A DNA stretch of 27,499 nt from a virus. The DNA is taken from the IMG/VR virus record IMGVR_UViG_3300010379_000044, positions 1 through 27,499 of that record; one strand, given 5' to 3'. The notes under the pieces were generated by a model. The model saw nothing but the letters and a program-made list of their open reading frames with translations, was not told the origin of the DNA and searched no databases. The position numbers and the translations under genes were made by a program. This document shows, piece after piece, positions 15,599 to 22,044 of the stretch. Each line of letters starts with the position of its first letter. Position 1 is the stretch's first letter.

Positions 15599-15657
15599 GG
15601 GAGCGCCTCGCGCGGGAAGGGGACTGCCGCACTTCCAAGCGAGGTTGCTCCAGGGCC
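15599..15657 (-). promoter_or_regulatory. structured 5' leader of the adaptor gene, hairpin over the ribosome-binding site
   Basis: On the minus strand, CCTCGC (15644-15639) pairs with GCGAGG (15611-15606), the SD of the TTG start at 15598. An inner stem GGAAG/CTTCC lies between. Compared with the leader at 10918-10974, the outer stem is identical, the inner stem uses different bases, and the loop differs by small indels. That pattern suggests conserved structure, although two copies are too few to prove it. Confidence 0.55.
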
Positions 15658-15668
15658 CTTATACCACG
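15658..15668 (-). promoter_or_regulatory. probable extended -10 promoter for the adaptor/tail-fibre operon
   Basis: The minus strand reads CGTGGTATAAG, identical over 11 bases to the promoter at 10975-10985 and at nearly the same distance from the start codon (59 versus 57 bases). It begins immediately after the stop codon of the 80-aa gene, so this gene boundary is a likely start of a new transcript. No -35 box was recognised. Confidence 0.55.
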
Positions 15669-15911
15669 CTACCGCTCATATGCGCGAGGCGGCCCTAAAA
15701 CACTCGCGGGCCGGTACGGTTCGAACCTGTCCATGATCCACTGGAACAGCTCGAACCGGGCACCGAAGCACTCGACACACAGGGGTTCGGCGAGGTCCTC
15801 GGTGTCGGCCAGCATCGGCACCTGTCGCCGGCAGAGCGAGCACCGCCAGCCGTTCGGATTGTAGGCCGTGCAGGCCGGCGTGCACTCGTCGGCGGCGGAG
15901 TGGGTGTGCAT
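15669..15911 (-). CDS. small Cys-rich putative zinc-binding protein, 80 aa
   Basis: The protein has six Cys: C10 and C14 near the N-terminus, CSLC at residues 24-27 and CVEC at 45-48. The last two CxxC pairs, 21 residues apart, fit a zinc ribbon or treble-clef knuckle. The C-terminal part is helical (FELFQWIMDRFEPYR). The SD (TAGGAC close to the ATG) is poor. The gene follows the 39-codon frame after 28 bases and ends exactly at the promoter of the adaptor operon. I do not recognise the family. It could be a small DNA- or RNA-binding regulator. Confidence 0.6.
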   Translation of the reverse strand: MHTHSAADECTPACTAYNPNGWRCSLCRRQVPMLADTEDLAEPLCVECFGARFELFQWIMDRFEPYRPASVLGPPRAYER

Positions 15912-15939
15912 GTCCTACGGTAGCGCCCGGGGCTGACGT

Positions 15940-16059
15940 TCAGTGCCTCCGGTGGATGCGGTAGCCCACCGCCCTGGCCACCAGCTTCCGCTCGCCGTTC
16001 CGTCGGAAGTGAAACCAGACCGCCACAACCACCCAGGCCTCTTCCCGGCGCGCCCTCAT
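15940..16059 (-). CDS. 39-residue basic hypothetical protein
   Basis: A short frame begins with an ATGA overlap on the stop of the metallopeptidase-like gene and has GGTGGAG 7 bases upstream, which makes translation plausible. The product is basic (many Arg and His) with a hydrophobic stretch, WVVVAVWFHF, at residues 9-18. No family is recognised. It may be a real small gene or a non-functional short frame. Confidence 0.4.
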   Translation of the reverse strand: MRARREEAWVVVAVWFHFRRNGERKLVARAVGYRIHRRH

Positions 16060-16469
16060 TGTGGAGCTCCACCGGGCGCGGCGGTGATGAGCCGGCACGC
16101 CTCGTCGAAGGCGACGGGGTGGCCGTACAGCGGCCCGGAGAGCCTCTGGGCGATGAAGGTGAGGAATCTGGCCCGCCCGCGGGTGTACGCCTCGCAGAAC
16201 TTCGCGTACTCGGCGCGGTGGGCTGCCAGCTCCTCGTCGAGGAGGAAGCGCCGGTCCACCAGGTAGCGCTCCCACCACGACGCGACGCCCATGGCGAGCT
16301 GCCGCCGGCCGTGCTCGAGCTCGTGGGCGAGCAGCTCGTGGCCCGGATCCCCGCCGTCGGGCACGTACAGCACGTCGCCCCAAGCGAAGAGGACGCCGAG
16401 CTTGTCGGCGCACGGGAAGCGACGGAGGACGGCCTCGAAGTTCGGCGGCCTCTCCTGGAGAATTCTCAT
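16056..16469 (-). CDS. putative zinc metallopeptidase-like protein (HExxH), 137 aa
   Basis: Residues 49-53 read HELEH, a classic HExxH zinc-binding and catalytic motif, within HELLAHELEHGRRQ. A following acidic cluster (LLDEELAAHRAEY, about 76-88) could supply a third ligand. The length fits a minimal zincin, such as small M48- or SprT-like domains. It has no signal peptide. It lies in the slot between scaffold and adaptor where other phages may carry a maturation protease, but head proteases are usually serine-type and lie before the scaffold. A role in head maturation, host takeover or lysis cannot be told apart here. It starts by ATGA overlap with the 132-aa gene. Confidence 0.6.
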   Translation of the reverse strand: MRILQERPPNFEAVLRRFPCADKLGVLFAWGDVLYVPDGGDPGHELLAHELEHGRRQLAMGVASWWERYLVDRRFLLDEELAAHRAEYAKFCEAYTRGRARFLTFIAQRLSGPLYGHPVAFDEACRLITAAPGGAPQ

Positions 16470-16864
16470 TGCAGCGTCTTCGAGGGCTCGGGCTCCGGCG
16501 GCGCCTCCTGGGCCCCGACGAGCTCGAGGAACTTCACCTCCCAGGCGTCGTCGGGCGGTGGATCCTCATTGAGCGGCCTGAGCACCCATGGTTCCGTCGG
16601 CGAGTAGGGGACGCATCCAGGGTGGAAGAAGTAGACGTGGAGCTCGCCCCAGGGGTTGCGCCGGACCGCCCACACGACGCTCTCGACGGGGTGCTTGAGC
16701 CTCAGCATCTCCTCGCGCAGCCCGGTGAGTACCTGCATCACCTGATCGCGGTTGCCCACCGGGTGGTTGCTGTGGCCGAGGTTGCCCGGCGGCCACGGCA
16801 GCTGAATCTCCGTGGCGCGCTTGCTCGGCCGCGCGCCATTCATCGTCCCTGGGAATTTCGGCAT
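16466..16864 (-). CDS. hypothetical protein, 132 aa
   Basis: The gene has a strong SD (AAAGGAG, 5 bases before the ATG). The protein has a polar N-terminus, a predicted helix (QVMQVLTGLREEMLRL, about 42-58), two strands (VESVVWAVRR and WGELHVYFF) and an acidic Pro-rich C-terminus. The mixed alpha/beta order and size are compatible with a small globular factor. I do not recognise the family. It shares an ATGA overlap with the metallopeptidase-like gene, so the two products may act together. Confidence 0.6.
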   Translation of the reverse strand: MPKFPGTMNGARPSKRATEIQLPWPPGNLGHSNHPVGNRDQVMQVLTGLREEMLRLKHPVESVVWAVRRNPWGELHVYFFHPGCVPYSPTEPWVLRPLNEDPPPDDAWEVKFLELVGAQEAPPEPEPSKTLQ

Positions 16865-16901
16865 GTCGTCTCCTTTGGAATTGCTGCGTGGCCCTGTCGG
16901 A

Positions 16902-17132
16902 TTACTCCCTGCTCCTCAGCGCGGAGTGGCTGGCCAGGCGCCACCAGCGCTTCTCCATGGCCCACTGCATCCGGTAACCGACGCCGTACACGGCGACGGC
17001 CCACGGGATGCCGAACGCGAAGAAGAAGGCCCAGTCGCGCGCGTACCAGGCGTGCACGAGCAGCGCGATCCCGAGCCACTCGTCCAGGAATAGAAACAAC
17101 CGGCTCCAAGTCGGCGTGTAGTCCACCCTCAT
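16902..17132 (-). CDS. small two-helix membrane protein, holin-like candidate, 76 aa
   Basis: Two hydrophobic helices are visible: about residues 11-29 (LFLFLDEWLGIALLVHA) and 33-52 (DWAFFFAFGIPWAVAVYGVG). A basic, Trp-rich C-terminal tail of about 22 residues follows. The size, two helices and charged tail fit a class II holin, but no endolysin gene lies in the window to support that. The SD is good (GAGGAG, spacing 5), and the gene follows the scaffold-like gene after 12 bases. It could equally be a membrane anchor or a morphogenesis factor. Confidence 0.58.
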   Translation of the reverse strand: MRVDYTPTWSRLFLFLDEWLGIALLVHAWYARDWAFFFAFGIPWAVAVYGVGYRMQWAMEKRWWRLASHSALRSRE

Positions 17133-17144
17133 CGTCGCTCCTCG

Positions 17145-18230
17145 CTACCTGAGGCTGCCGCCGCCTCGGCGCTTTATCTCCTCCAGCTGGGCGATGACGC
17201 GGCTCCGCCTCTCCGCCTCCGTCTCGACGCGCTCCGGCTCGGCCGCCCGCCGCTCTGGTGTCGCCGTCGGCCGGCGCTGGGGCGCACCGTTGGTGAGCGT
17301 CTGCGGCCGGCGCGGGGCCGGGCTCGGGGCCAGGCCGAGCTCCGCGTTCAGCTCCTCCACCTCCTTGCGGGCCTGGGCCTCCAAGTCGGTGACGAAGCGC
17401 TCAATCACCTTCGTCGTCACCTGCGGGCGCCGGCCCGTCTTCTTGAGCTCGACGTCGGACCAGTCGGCGATGGCCTCGAAGACTGCGGCCGCGGCGGCCT
17501 TCGACTTGGCGAGGATGGGGAAGGAGTCCTTGCCCCCGACGATTACCTCGCCGATGTCGGCGTGGAGCTCCTCCACCGCGGACTGCTCGGCCGCCTCCTC
17601 CGCCTCCTTCGCCTGGCGCTCGGCCTCGGCGTCGCGCTCCTCGAGCTGTTTGGCCTGCTCATCGCGGATGGCCTGCAGCTCGGCCTGCGTCTTCTCGCGC
17701 TCGGCGGCGAGCTGCTCGTCCAGGCGCAGCGCGGCCTCCTGCTCGGGAGTGAGCTTCCCGTTCTGCACGGCCACCTGCAGCGCCGCCTCTGGCGAGTACC
17801 CGTAGTCGCGGAGCGCCCTGATCGGATCTCTCCGGCGCTCGGCGTCCCTGGCCTCCCACTCAGCGATTCTGGCCTCGCGGGCCGCCAGCGCCTCGTCGCG
17901 CGCCTTCTGGGCGGCCTCGGCCTCTGACGCCTGTCTGATGCGCTCCCGGGCCCGCCTGTCCTTCTCTGCCACCAGACCCAAGCGCTTCGACAAGTCCGCC
18001 CGCTGGGCCATTTCCTCCGGCGCTACCTCCTCTTCGCCCGGAGCCTCGCCGGCGGTGGCCGGCGCCTGGGGCGCGCCGCGAAACTGGACGGGTTTGTCGG
18101 CGCCAGGGATGGGGGCGGTGCTACTGCCCATGCTCGGGCTGGTGCGCACAGGCCTGTAGGACACAGCCGGCCGCTCGCTGGTGGCCTCCTCAGTGGGGCC
18201 TCGGTTCGCTGGGGTGAAGTCCATCGCCAT
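17145..18230 (-). CDS. scaffold-like head assembly protein, 361 aa
   Basis: The protein is dominated by charged helix. Residues about 70-225 are rich in Glu/Ala/Arg/Gln with coiled-coil periodicity (SEAEAAQKARDEAL, EKTQAELQAIRDEQ). A short ordered segment (GGKDSFPILAKSKAAAAAVF) and a helix (TTKVIERFVTDLEAQA) follow, then a disordered basic C-terminus. This matches scaffolding proteins of short-tailed phages, which fill the procapsid and bind coat protein through a basic C-terminal region. It directly follows the portal gene, as in P22- and T7-like phages, and has a good SD (GAGGAG, spacing 5). The expected coat gene does not follow. An alternative is another helical head protein. Confidence 0.72.
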   Translation of the reverse strand: MAMDFTPANRGPTEEATSERPAVSYRPVRTSPSMGSSTAPIPGADKPVQFRGAPQAPATAGEAPGEEEVAPEEMAQRADLSKRLGLVAEKDRRARERIRQASEAEAAQKARDEALAAREARIAEWEARDAERRRDPIRALRDYGYSPEAALQVAVQNGKLTPEQEAALRLDEQLAAEREKTQAELQAIRDEQAKQLEERDAEAERQAKEAEEAAEQSAVEELHADIGEVIVGGKDSFPILAKSKAAAAAVFEAIADWSDVELKKTGRRPQVTTKVIERFVTDLEAQARKEVEELNAELGLAPSPAPRRPQTLTNGAPQRRPTATPERRAAEPERVETEAERRSRVIAQLEEIKRRGGGSLR

Positions 18231-18242
18231 GGTGTCTCCTCG

Positions 18243-19271
18243 TCAGATCGCGCCCGTGGCGCCTTGTGGTGGAAGCATCGGTGACACCGGCGGTGCCGCG
18301 CCGCGGCCCATCGGCGCGCCACCAGCAGCACCGCCGGCCGTGGCAGCCATCGCCGCGGCGGCCTGCTGCTGCAGCTGCGCCTGCTGGGCCTTCTGCTCGA
18401 GCCTGTCGCACCCCGCGAGCCAGTTCCGCAGGAGGCCGAGCTTCTCCTCCTCCATCCCGTTGGCCGCGCCCAAGGCGAATTCCTGCAGCCCCAGCTTGCG
18501 CGCCATGGGGATGGGCATGAATGGATCCGGCTGCTGGGGCTTGCCGTCCTCGACGATTTTGTCCAGGCACATGGTTACCCAGTCCTCGAAGGCCCCGAGG
18601 AGGGACTGGGCCTGGGCGAGGTCCGGAAAGTTGAGCAGCTTCCGGCCCAGCTCTGCGTCGATGAGGCCGGCGCGCATCCAGTCCGTCACCGTGGCCGTCT
18701 TCCCCGCAGGGGTGCTGGGCAGCGCGGAAATGGAGTACCCGCGCAGGACGTACTCGTCCTCCTCGAGCTTCACCGCCTTCCAGTCGAGGCTGCGCAGGAA
18801 GCGGTGCCCGGGCAGCGCCGAGGAGGAGACGGGCGCCCGCAGCTTGTAGCCCTTCTCGCGCTCGAAGATGTCCCTGACGGCGTCAATTTGGCAGCGAGTG
18901 ACGTCCAGGCGGAACTCCTCGTAGCCCTTCTGCGCGTACGAGAAGCCCTCCGACTCGATGTCGTGCTGCATCCGCTTGGCCTCGCCCGATTCCAGCTTCG
19001 GGTTGTCCTGGCCCGTCCCCGACAGCTGAGAGAGGCGAGCAATCTCGAAGGCGTTGGCCTTGATTTCCGCGCGGTGCCGGAAGTACTGCTCGTTGAGGGC
19101 CGGCGGCGTGAGAAATTGCGGCACCATGCCGCCGCGCGGGACGTGGAGGATGGTGCCGATTTTGTCCTGGAAGTGCTGATCCGGGACGGTGCCATTCTCC
19201 ACGGCGATGCGGAAGGCGGCCATCATCCGGAAGGCCCGCTGAAACATGATGTTGAGGTGGTTCATCTCCAC
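18243..19271 (-). CDS. portal protein, C-terminal part (separate frame)
   Basis: This frame continues the portal started at 20259. Its first ATG (19271) begins MEMNHLNIMFQRAF, but the protein-like sequence in the same frame already starts at TGG 19295 (PETSGSQVE), which follows naturally from the end of the upstream part. Visible features are helical stem and wing segments (EFRLDVTRCQIDAVRDIF, ALPGHRFLRSLDW) and a Gln/Ala/Pro-rich C-terminal tail from about residue 300, typical of portal barrels in short-tailed phages. If joined at 19296-19299, the complete portal would be 671 residues. Translation of this part alone from ATG 19271 is possible, with GGTGGAG just upstream, but would lack half of the portal. 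Confidence 0.72.
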   Translation of the reverse strand: MEMNHLNIMFQRAFRMMAAFRIAVENGTVPDQHFQDKIGTILHVPRGGMVPQFLTPPALNEQYFRHRAEIKANAFEIARLSQLSGTGQDNPKLESGEAKRMQHDIESEGFSYAQKGYEEFRLDVTRCQIDAVRDIFEREKGYKLRAPVSSSALPGHRFLRSLDWKAVKLEEDEYVLRGYSISALPSTPAGKTATVTDWMRAGLIDAELGRKLLNFPDLAQAQSLLGAFEDWVTMCLDKIVEDGKPQQPDPFMPIPMARKLGLQEFALGAANGMEEEKLGLLRNWLAGCDRLEQKAQQAQLQQQAAAAMAATAGGAAGGAPMGRGAAPPVSPMLPPQGATGAI

Positions 19272-20259
19272 CTGGGAGCCTGAGGTCTCGGGCCAGGGGA
19301 ATGCCGTGCCACCCCGCGGTGTCCTTCTTCCAGCGGTACACTGAGAAGGGGAAGCGCTTCTTCTTCCAGACGCGCTCCTCGGGCGGCGTGAGGATGCAGT
19401 TGGAGAGGAAGAGGACGTGCCGGCCGTCGTCCGTCGTCTCGCCGTCCTCGTCCACGCCCGAGGGGAGGCGCCAGGCCTCGCCGACGTAGACGATGTCTGA
19501 GAGGCCCTGGTACTCGCCGAGCCCGAGCGGATCCGTGTCGTGGTTGGACTTGATGGCCTCGGCCACCTTCTTGTCGTCGCCCCACGCGTCGAGGACGACT
19601 TCCCTGTCCATGGCCTTTATGCGGAACACCTGGCGGGGCTCGCCGTAGAAGCCGTCGGCGTAGTCGACGAACATCTCCAGCCCCATCACACGCTCGGACT
19701 TCACCCGCTTGGTGGCCCAGTCGGCGAAGGTGTGGACAATCCCGCACGGGGTGAGGAGCGCGTCCCGCAGGACGTCGGGTCCGATCTCGTCCATGCGCGT
19801 CTCGTAGTTGACGCCGTCGCCGAACTGGCTGAGCTTCTTTGCGCGCCGTTGCTGCCGGTAGTCCCCGCCGTTGGTGAGGAACTGGGTGGAGAGGTTCTCC
19901 TTCGTCAGCTTCGACACCAGCGCGTCCACCACAATGCCGATGACGTTATACGTGAGCCGCCCGGACAGCGACGGGTGCACGCCGTGCGCGGCGTGGTGGT
20001 GCGGCACGCCGAAGGAAGAGCCAGGGACGCGCCCGGCGTAGAGGCCGGAGCCGATGAGGCTCTCCTGGTCCAGCTGGCTCTGGTTGTCCTTGATGTGCTT
20101 GATGGTGGACATGAGCGCGCCTGGCACCTGCTCGTCCGGCAGCAGGTGCCACTTCTGGCCGGGTGGCGTCTCCTTCCGGCTCGCGCGCTTCGGCGCACCC
20201 TTCTCGCTCATGCTCCCGAGCTTCCCGCCGCTCGAGCGTCTACCTTTGCTGATCGCCAC
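18883..20259 (-). CDS. portal protein, N-terminal part (real sequence ends near 19297)
   Basis: Residues 1-321 are portal-like: a basic disordered start, DNQSQLDQESLIGSGLYAG, a SGRLTYNVIGIVVDALVSK helix, QFGDGVNYETRMDEIG, and the domain ending FPFSVYRWKKDTAGWHGIP. After residue 321 the frame stays open to 18883, but the composition becomes Arg/Pro/His/Gly junk typical of a shifted frame. The real continuation is one base over, after CCCC at 19296-19299. Start GTG 20259 has GGAG upstream and overlaps the preceding gene by 20 bases; ATG 20211 is an alternative. Portals form the dodecameric DNA channel at one capsid vertex. The break is a programmed shift, a mutation or a sequence error. Confidence 0.72.
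   Translation of the reverse strand: MAISKGRRSSGGKLGSMSEKGAPKRASRKETPPGQKWHLLPDEQVPGALMSTIKHIKDNQSQLDQESLIGSGLYAGRVPGSSFGVPHHHAAHGVHPSLSGRLTYNVIGIVVDALVSKLTKENLSTQFLTNGGDYRQQRRAKKLSQFGDGVNYETRMDEIGPDVLRDALLTPCGIVHTFADWATKRVKSERVMGLEMFVDYADGFYGEPRQVFRIKAMDREVVLDAWGDDKKVAEAIKSNHDTDPLGLGEYQGLSDIVYVGEAWRLPSGVDEDGETTDDGRHVLFLSNCILTPPEERVWKKKRFPFSVYRWKKDTAGWHGIPLARDLRLPGGDEPPQHHVSAGLPDDGRLPHRRGEWHRPGSALPGQNRHHPPRPARRHGAAISHAAGPQRAVLPAPRGNQGQRLRDCSPLSAVGDGPGQPEAGIGRGQADAARHRVGGLLVRAEGLRGVPPGRHSLPN
19296..19299 (-). other. frame-change site in the portal gene (CCCC run)
   Basis: The minus strand reads GGC ATT CCC CTG GCC in the upstream frame. Skipping one C gives GGC ATT CCC TGG CCC GAG, which joins GIP to WPETSGSQVE and restores a continuous portal. 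Removing one base is the smallest change that does so. CCC-C is a known +1 slip-prone sequence for proline tRNA, but no stop codon follows to stall the ribosome, so a one-base indel is at least as likely. Confidence 0.6.
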
Positions 20260-20668
20260 GGTCTGACTCCGCCGGTGGCGCTACGTTCTCTTGGGAGCTT
20301 CGGTTGCCAACATTGTACGCCTGGCGATCCCACTCTTCCCACGTCTTGAATGCGCCCTCCGGGCCCACGCAGACCCAGCGACCGCGTGCTGGATCCAAGA
20401 AGGTGCCCTCCCAGAAGGAGTCTTCGTGCCTCGGCCGCCCGCAGGCGCACGGCAGCACCTCCGCCGCGACGATCTGCGCTGGCGTCTGACCAGGGCTCAG
20501 GCTCCGTCGAAACCGCTGCGACTCTGCGCGCCTGCGTTCGCCAGGCCAGTACCCAGGCCACATTCGGATCCGGAACCCGAACTCGAGATCCATGGTGCCG
20601 TCCTCATTCGGCCGGAGCGCACTCTCGGAGCCGCTCTCGCGACGGGCGTCTTTGAGGAGGACGATCAC
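20240..20668 (-). CDS. hypothetical protein with CxC motif, 142 aa
   Basis: GTG 20668 overlaps the preceding stop (GTGA), with GGGGAGG 8 bases upstream. The middle has CACGRPRHEDSFW and, further on, WVCVGPEG and FKTWEEWDRQAYNVG. The CxC plus later Cys and His could hold a metal, and the Trp/Tyr-rich core suggests a small folded domain. The C-terminus is polar. It lies directly before the portal and overlaps it by 20 bases if the portal starts at GTG 20259. No family is recognised. Confidence 0.6.
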   Translation of the reverse strand: MIVLLKDARRESGSESALRPNEDGTMDLEFGFRIRMWPGYWPGERRRAESQRFRRSLSPGQTPAQIVAAEVLPCACGRPRHEDSFWEGTFLDPARGRWVCVGPEGAFKTWEEWDRQAYNVGNRSSQENVAPPAESDRGDQQR

Positions 20669-20940
20669 GCCGGCCGCCTCCCCCGCGCCGTCTTCGGCGC
20701 CGGCGTGGCTGGCTTCCGCTCCCAGCTCGGGACGTAGGAGCCGTCGTTCCAGTTGAGGACGTCCTCGTCCGTGGGCTCAGCGCCGTCGAAGGCCTGAGTG
20801 AAGGCCGCCACGTCCTGGGCGGTGACGCCGGAACCGCCGAACTCGAGCTCGAGCTCGCCCACGCGGATGCGCCGGATGCCCTCCGCCTTGCAGACGGGGG
20901 TGAGCGCCCTCACCATGGCGGTGGCTTCCTCGGGCTTCAC
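20665..20940 (-). CDS. hypothetical protein, 91 aa
   Basis: The start is GTG 20940 (GTGA overlap with the gene before it, GAGG 6 bases upstream). An upstream in-frame ATG at 21087 would overlap two other genes and gives low-quality sequence. The protein has a helix (EEATAMVRALTPVCKAEG), a strand pair (IRRIRVGELELEFGG), an acidic segment (DGAEPTDEDVLNWNDG) and a basic Pro/Ala tail. I do not recognise the family. The balanced charge and the overlaps at both ends support a real gene. Confidence 0.62.
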   Translation of the reverse strand: MKPEEATAMVRALTPVCKAEGIRRIRVGELELEFGGSGVTAQDVAAFTQAFDGAEPTDEDVLNWNDGSYVPSWERKPATPAPKTARGRRPA

Positions 20941-21131
20941 TGGCGACCTCGCACGAATGCGTCCGGCGTGTTCCGGCTCGCCTCCAAGATCTCCTTGGCG
21001 ATCCGGGTGCGCGGATACCGCAGGACCCACCTGGGGCGCCGAGCCCACGCGCGCTGCTCCCGGAGGATACCGAGGAACTCGGCGCACGCGAGCAAGTACG
21101 CCCGCTTGCCCTTGGACAGCCTCCGGCTCAT
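20937..21131 (-). CDS. small basic hypothetical protein, 64 aa
   Basis: The start is ATG 21131 (ATGA overlap with the preceding stop; GGAG 8 bases upstream). The product is strongly basic and helical: MSRRLSKGKRAYLLACAEF, then a Trp/Arg-rich stretch (REQRAWARRPRWVLRYPRTR) and a C-terminal helix. It could bind nucleic acid or the acidic surface of another protein. No family is recognised. Overlaps on both sides argue for translation. Confidence 0.58.
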   Translation of the reverse strand: MSRRLSKGKRAYLLACAEFLGILREQRAWARRPRWVLRYPRTRIAKEILEASRNTPDAFVRGRQ

Positions 21132-21574
21132 GCGCGCAGCTCCGCGGCGATCCGGCAGTCCGGCTTGTGCCCGTCGGGCTGGGCGGCGCCGCACGCGGGG
21201 CAGGTGCCCACGAGCTGGTGGGACGGGTGCTGCATCTTAGGCCCTCCGAATTGGACGTCCCGGAGCACGGCCCGGAGCCGCGCCACCGCGTCGGGAGCGG
21301 ATGCGCGGGTGAGCGCCTCGAGGTCTCCGGCCGCGTAGGTGAGGGCGACGTTCAGCCTGGAGATCTCCGCGTTCGCGTCGGAGAGCGCCGCCTCGGACAT
21401 GGCCTTCGCCGTCCCGGCGGGGATCGCGAAGACGTCCGGCGGAAGGATGGGGAGCGGGATGGCCTGCGTCGTCCCGGATACCTGATCCGCGGTCTGGTGG
21501 AGCTCCGCGGTGGCGGCAGCTGGGAGGATGACCTGCGTGGTGTTGGGAATCGTCGTCGTGGTCTGGTCGCTCAC
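21128..21574 (-). CDS. hypothetical protein with C-terminal zinc motif, 148 aa
   Basis: I chose GTG 21574 because GAGGAA stands just upstream. TTG 21604, which overlaps the preceding stop (TTGA), is an alternative that adds 10 residues. The N-terminus is Thr/Ala/Pro-rich and disordered. A helical segment follows (about 60-110; AALSDANAEISRLNVAL). The C-terminus is CPACGAAQPDGHKPDC, in which C125, C128, H136 and C140 form a likely zinc site. I have seen this Cys-Cys-His-Cys tail at the ends of other small phage proteins. Function is unknown. Confidence 0.6.
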   Translation of the reverse strand: MSDQTTTTIPNTTQVILPAAATAELHQTADQVSGTTQAIPLPILPPDVFAIPAGTAKAMSEAALSDANAEISRLNVALTYAAGDLEALTRASAPDAVARLRAVLRDVQFGGPKMQHPSHQLVGTCPACGAAQPDGHKPDCRIAAELRA

Positions 21575-21600
21575 GTGTTCCTCGTCGTTTGGGGTTGGAG

Positions 21601-22044
21601 TCAAGGGTCGTACGCCTTCACGAGAATCCGGCCGACGGGGCCATGCAGCTCGAGCGTGTCGCCCGCGGCCGGGTACGCCTTCTCGCCCAGCTCGAGGCGG
21701 AGCAGCTCGAACTGCCTGCGCTCGAGCCCGACCAGCATCTGGCCCTTGGCGCCGTTCTCAGCCAGGGCGACGGCGAAGGCGTCCACCGCCTTGCAGAGCG
21801 GGCCATCCACTAGCTCCCACTCGATGCCGTCGGGGCACAGAACGATCGGGATCCGGTGCTTCGGCACCGCCTCTGGGTTCTTCGCCGCGATCTCGTGGAA
21901 CGCGCGGACGAGATTGTCCCGGAACATGCCGGCCGAGCCAGAGGCCAGGCGCTGATCATACCGGATGACGAGCACGTCCCCGGGCTTCGAGTTGGTGATG
22001 CTCATCAGGGCGCTGTCGATGGCGCCGCGCATCTCGTCCGTCAC
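21601..22044 (-). CDS. hypothetical protein, 147 aa
   Basis: GTG 22044 overlaps the stop of the endonuclease gene (GTGA) and has GGAGG 4 bases upstream. The protein looks globular and alpha/beta: a helix (DEMRGAIDSALMSI), a strand (GDVLVIRYDQ), a helix (MFRDNLVRAFHEIAAKN), a strand (RIPIVLCPDGIEWELV), helices (CKAVDAFAVAL, ERRQFELLRLELG) and a closing beta segment (DTLELHGPVGRILVKAY). No motif points to an enzyme. No family is recognised. Confidence 0.6.
   Translation of the reverse strand: MTDEMRGAIDSALMSITNSKPGDVLVIRYDQRLASGSAGMFRDNLVRAFHEIAAKNPEAVPKHRIPIVLCPDGIEWELVDGPLCKAVDAFAVALAENGAKGQMLVGLERRQFELLRLELGEKAYPAAGDTLELHGPVGRILVKAYDP

Noticed and set aside
18243-19271. The downstream portal frame as an independent gene
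   Set aside because: Portal-like sequence in its frame begins upstream of its first ATG, exactly where the upstream frame loses its sense, so both are parts of one portal.
20937-21194. Longer N-terminal versions of several small genes (for example starts at 21194, 21087, 24040 and 26975)
   Set aside because: The added segments are Arg/Gly/Pro-rich, overlap neighbouring genes heavily and lack a ribosome-binding site; the shorter starts have overlaps of 1-4 bases and usually a good SD.
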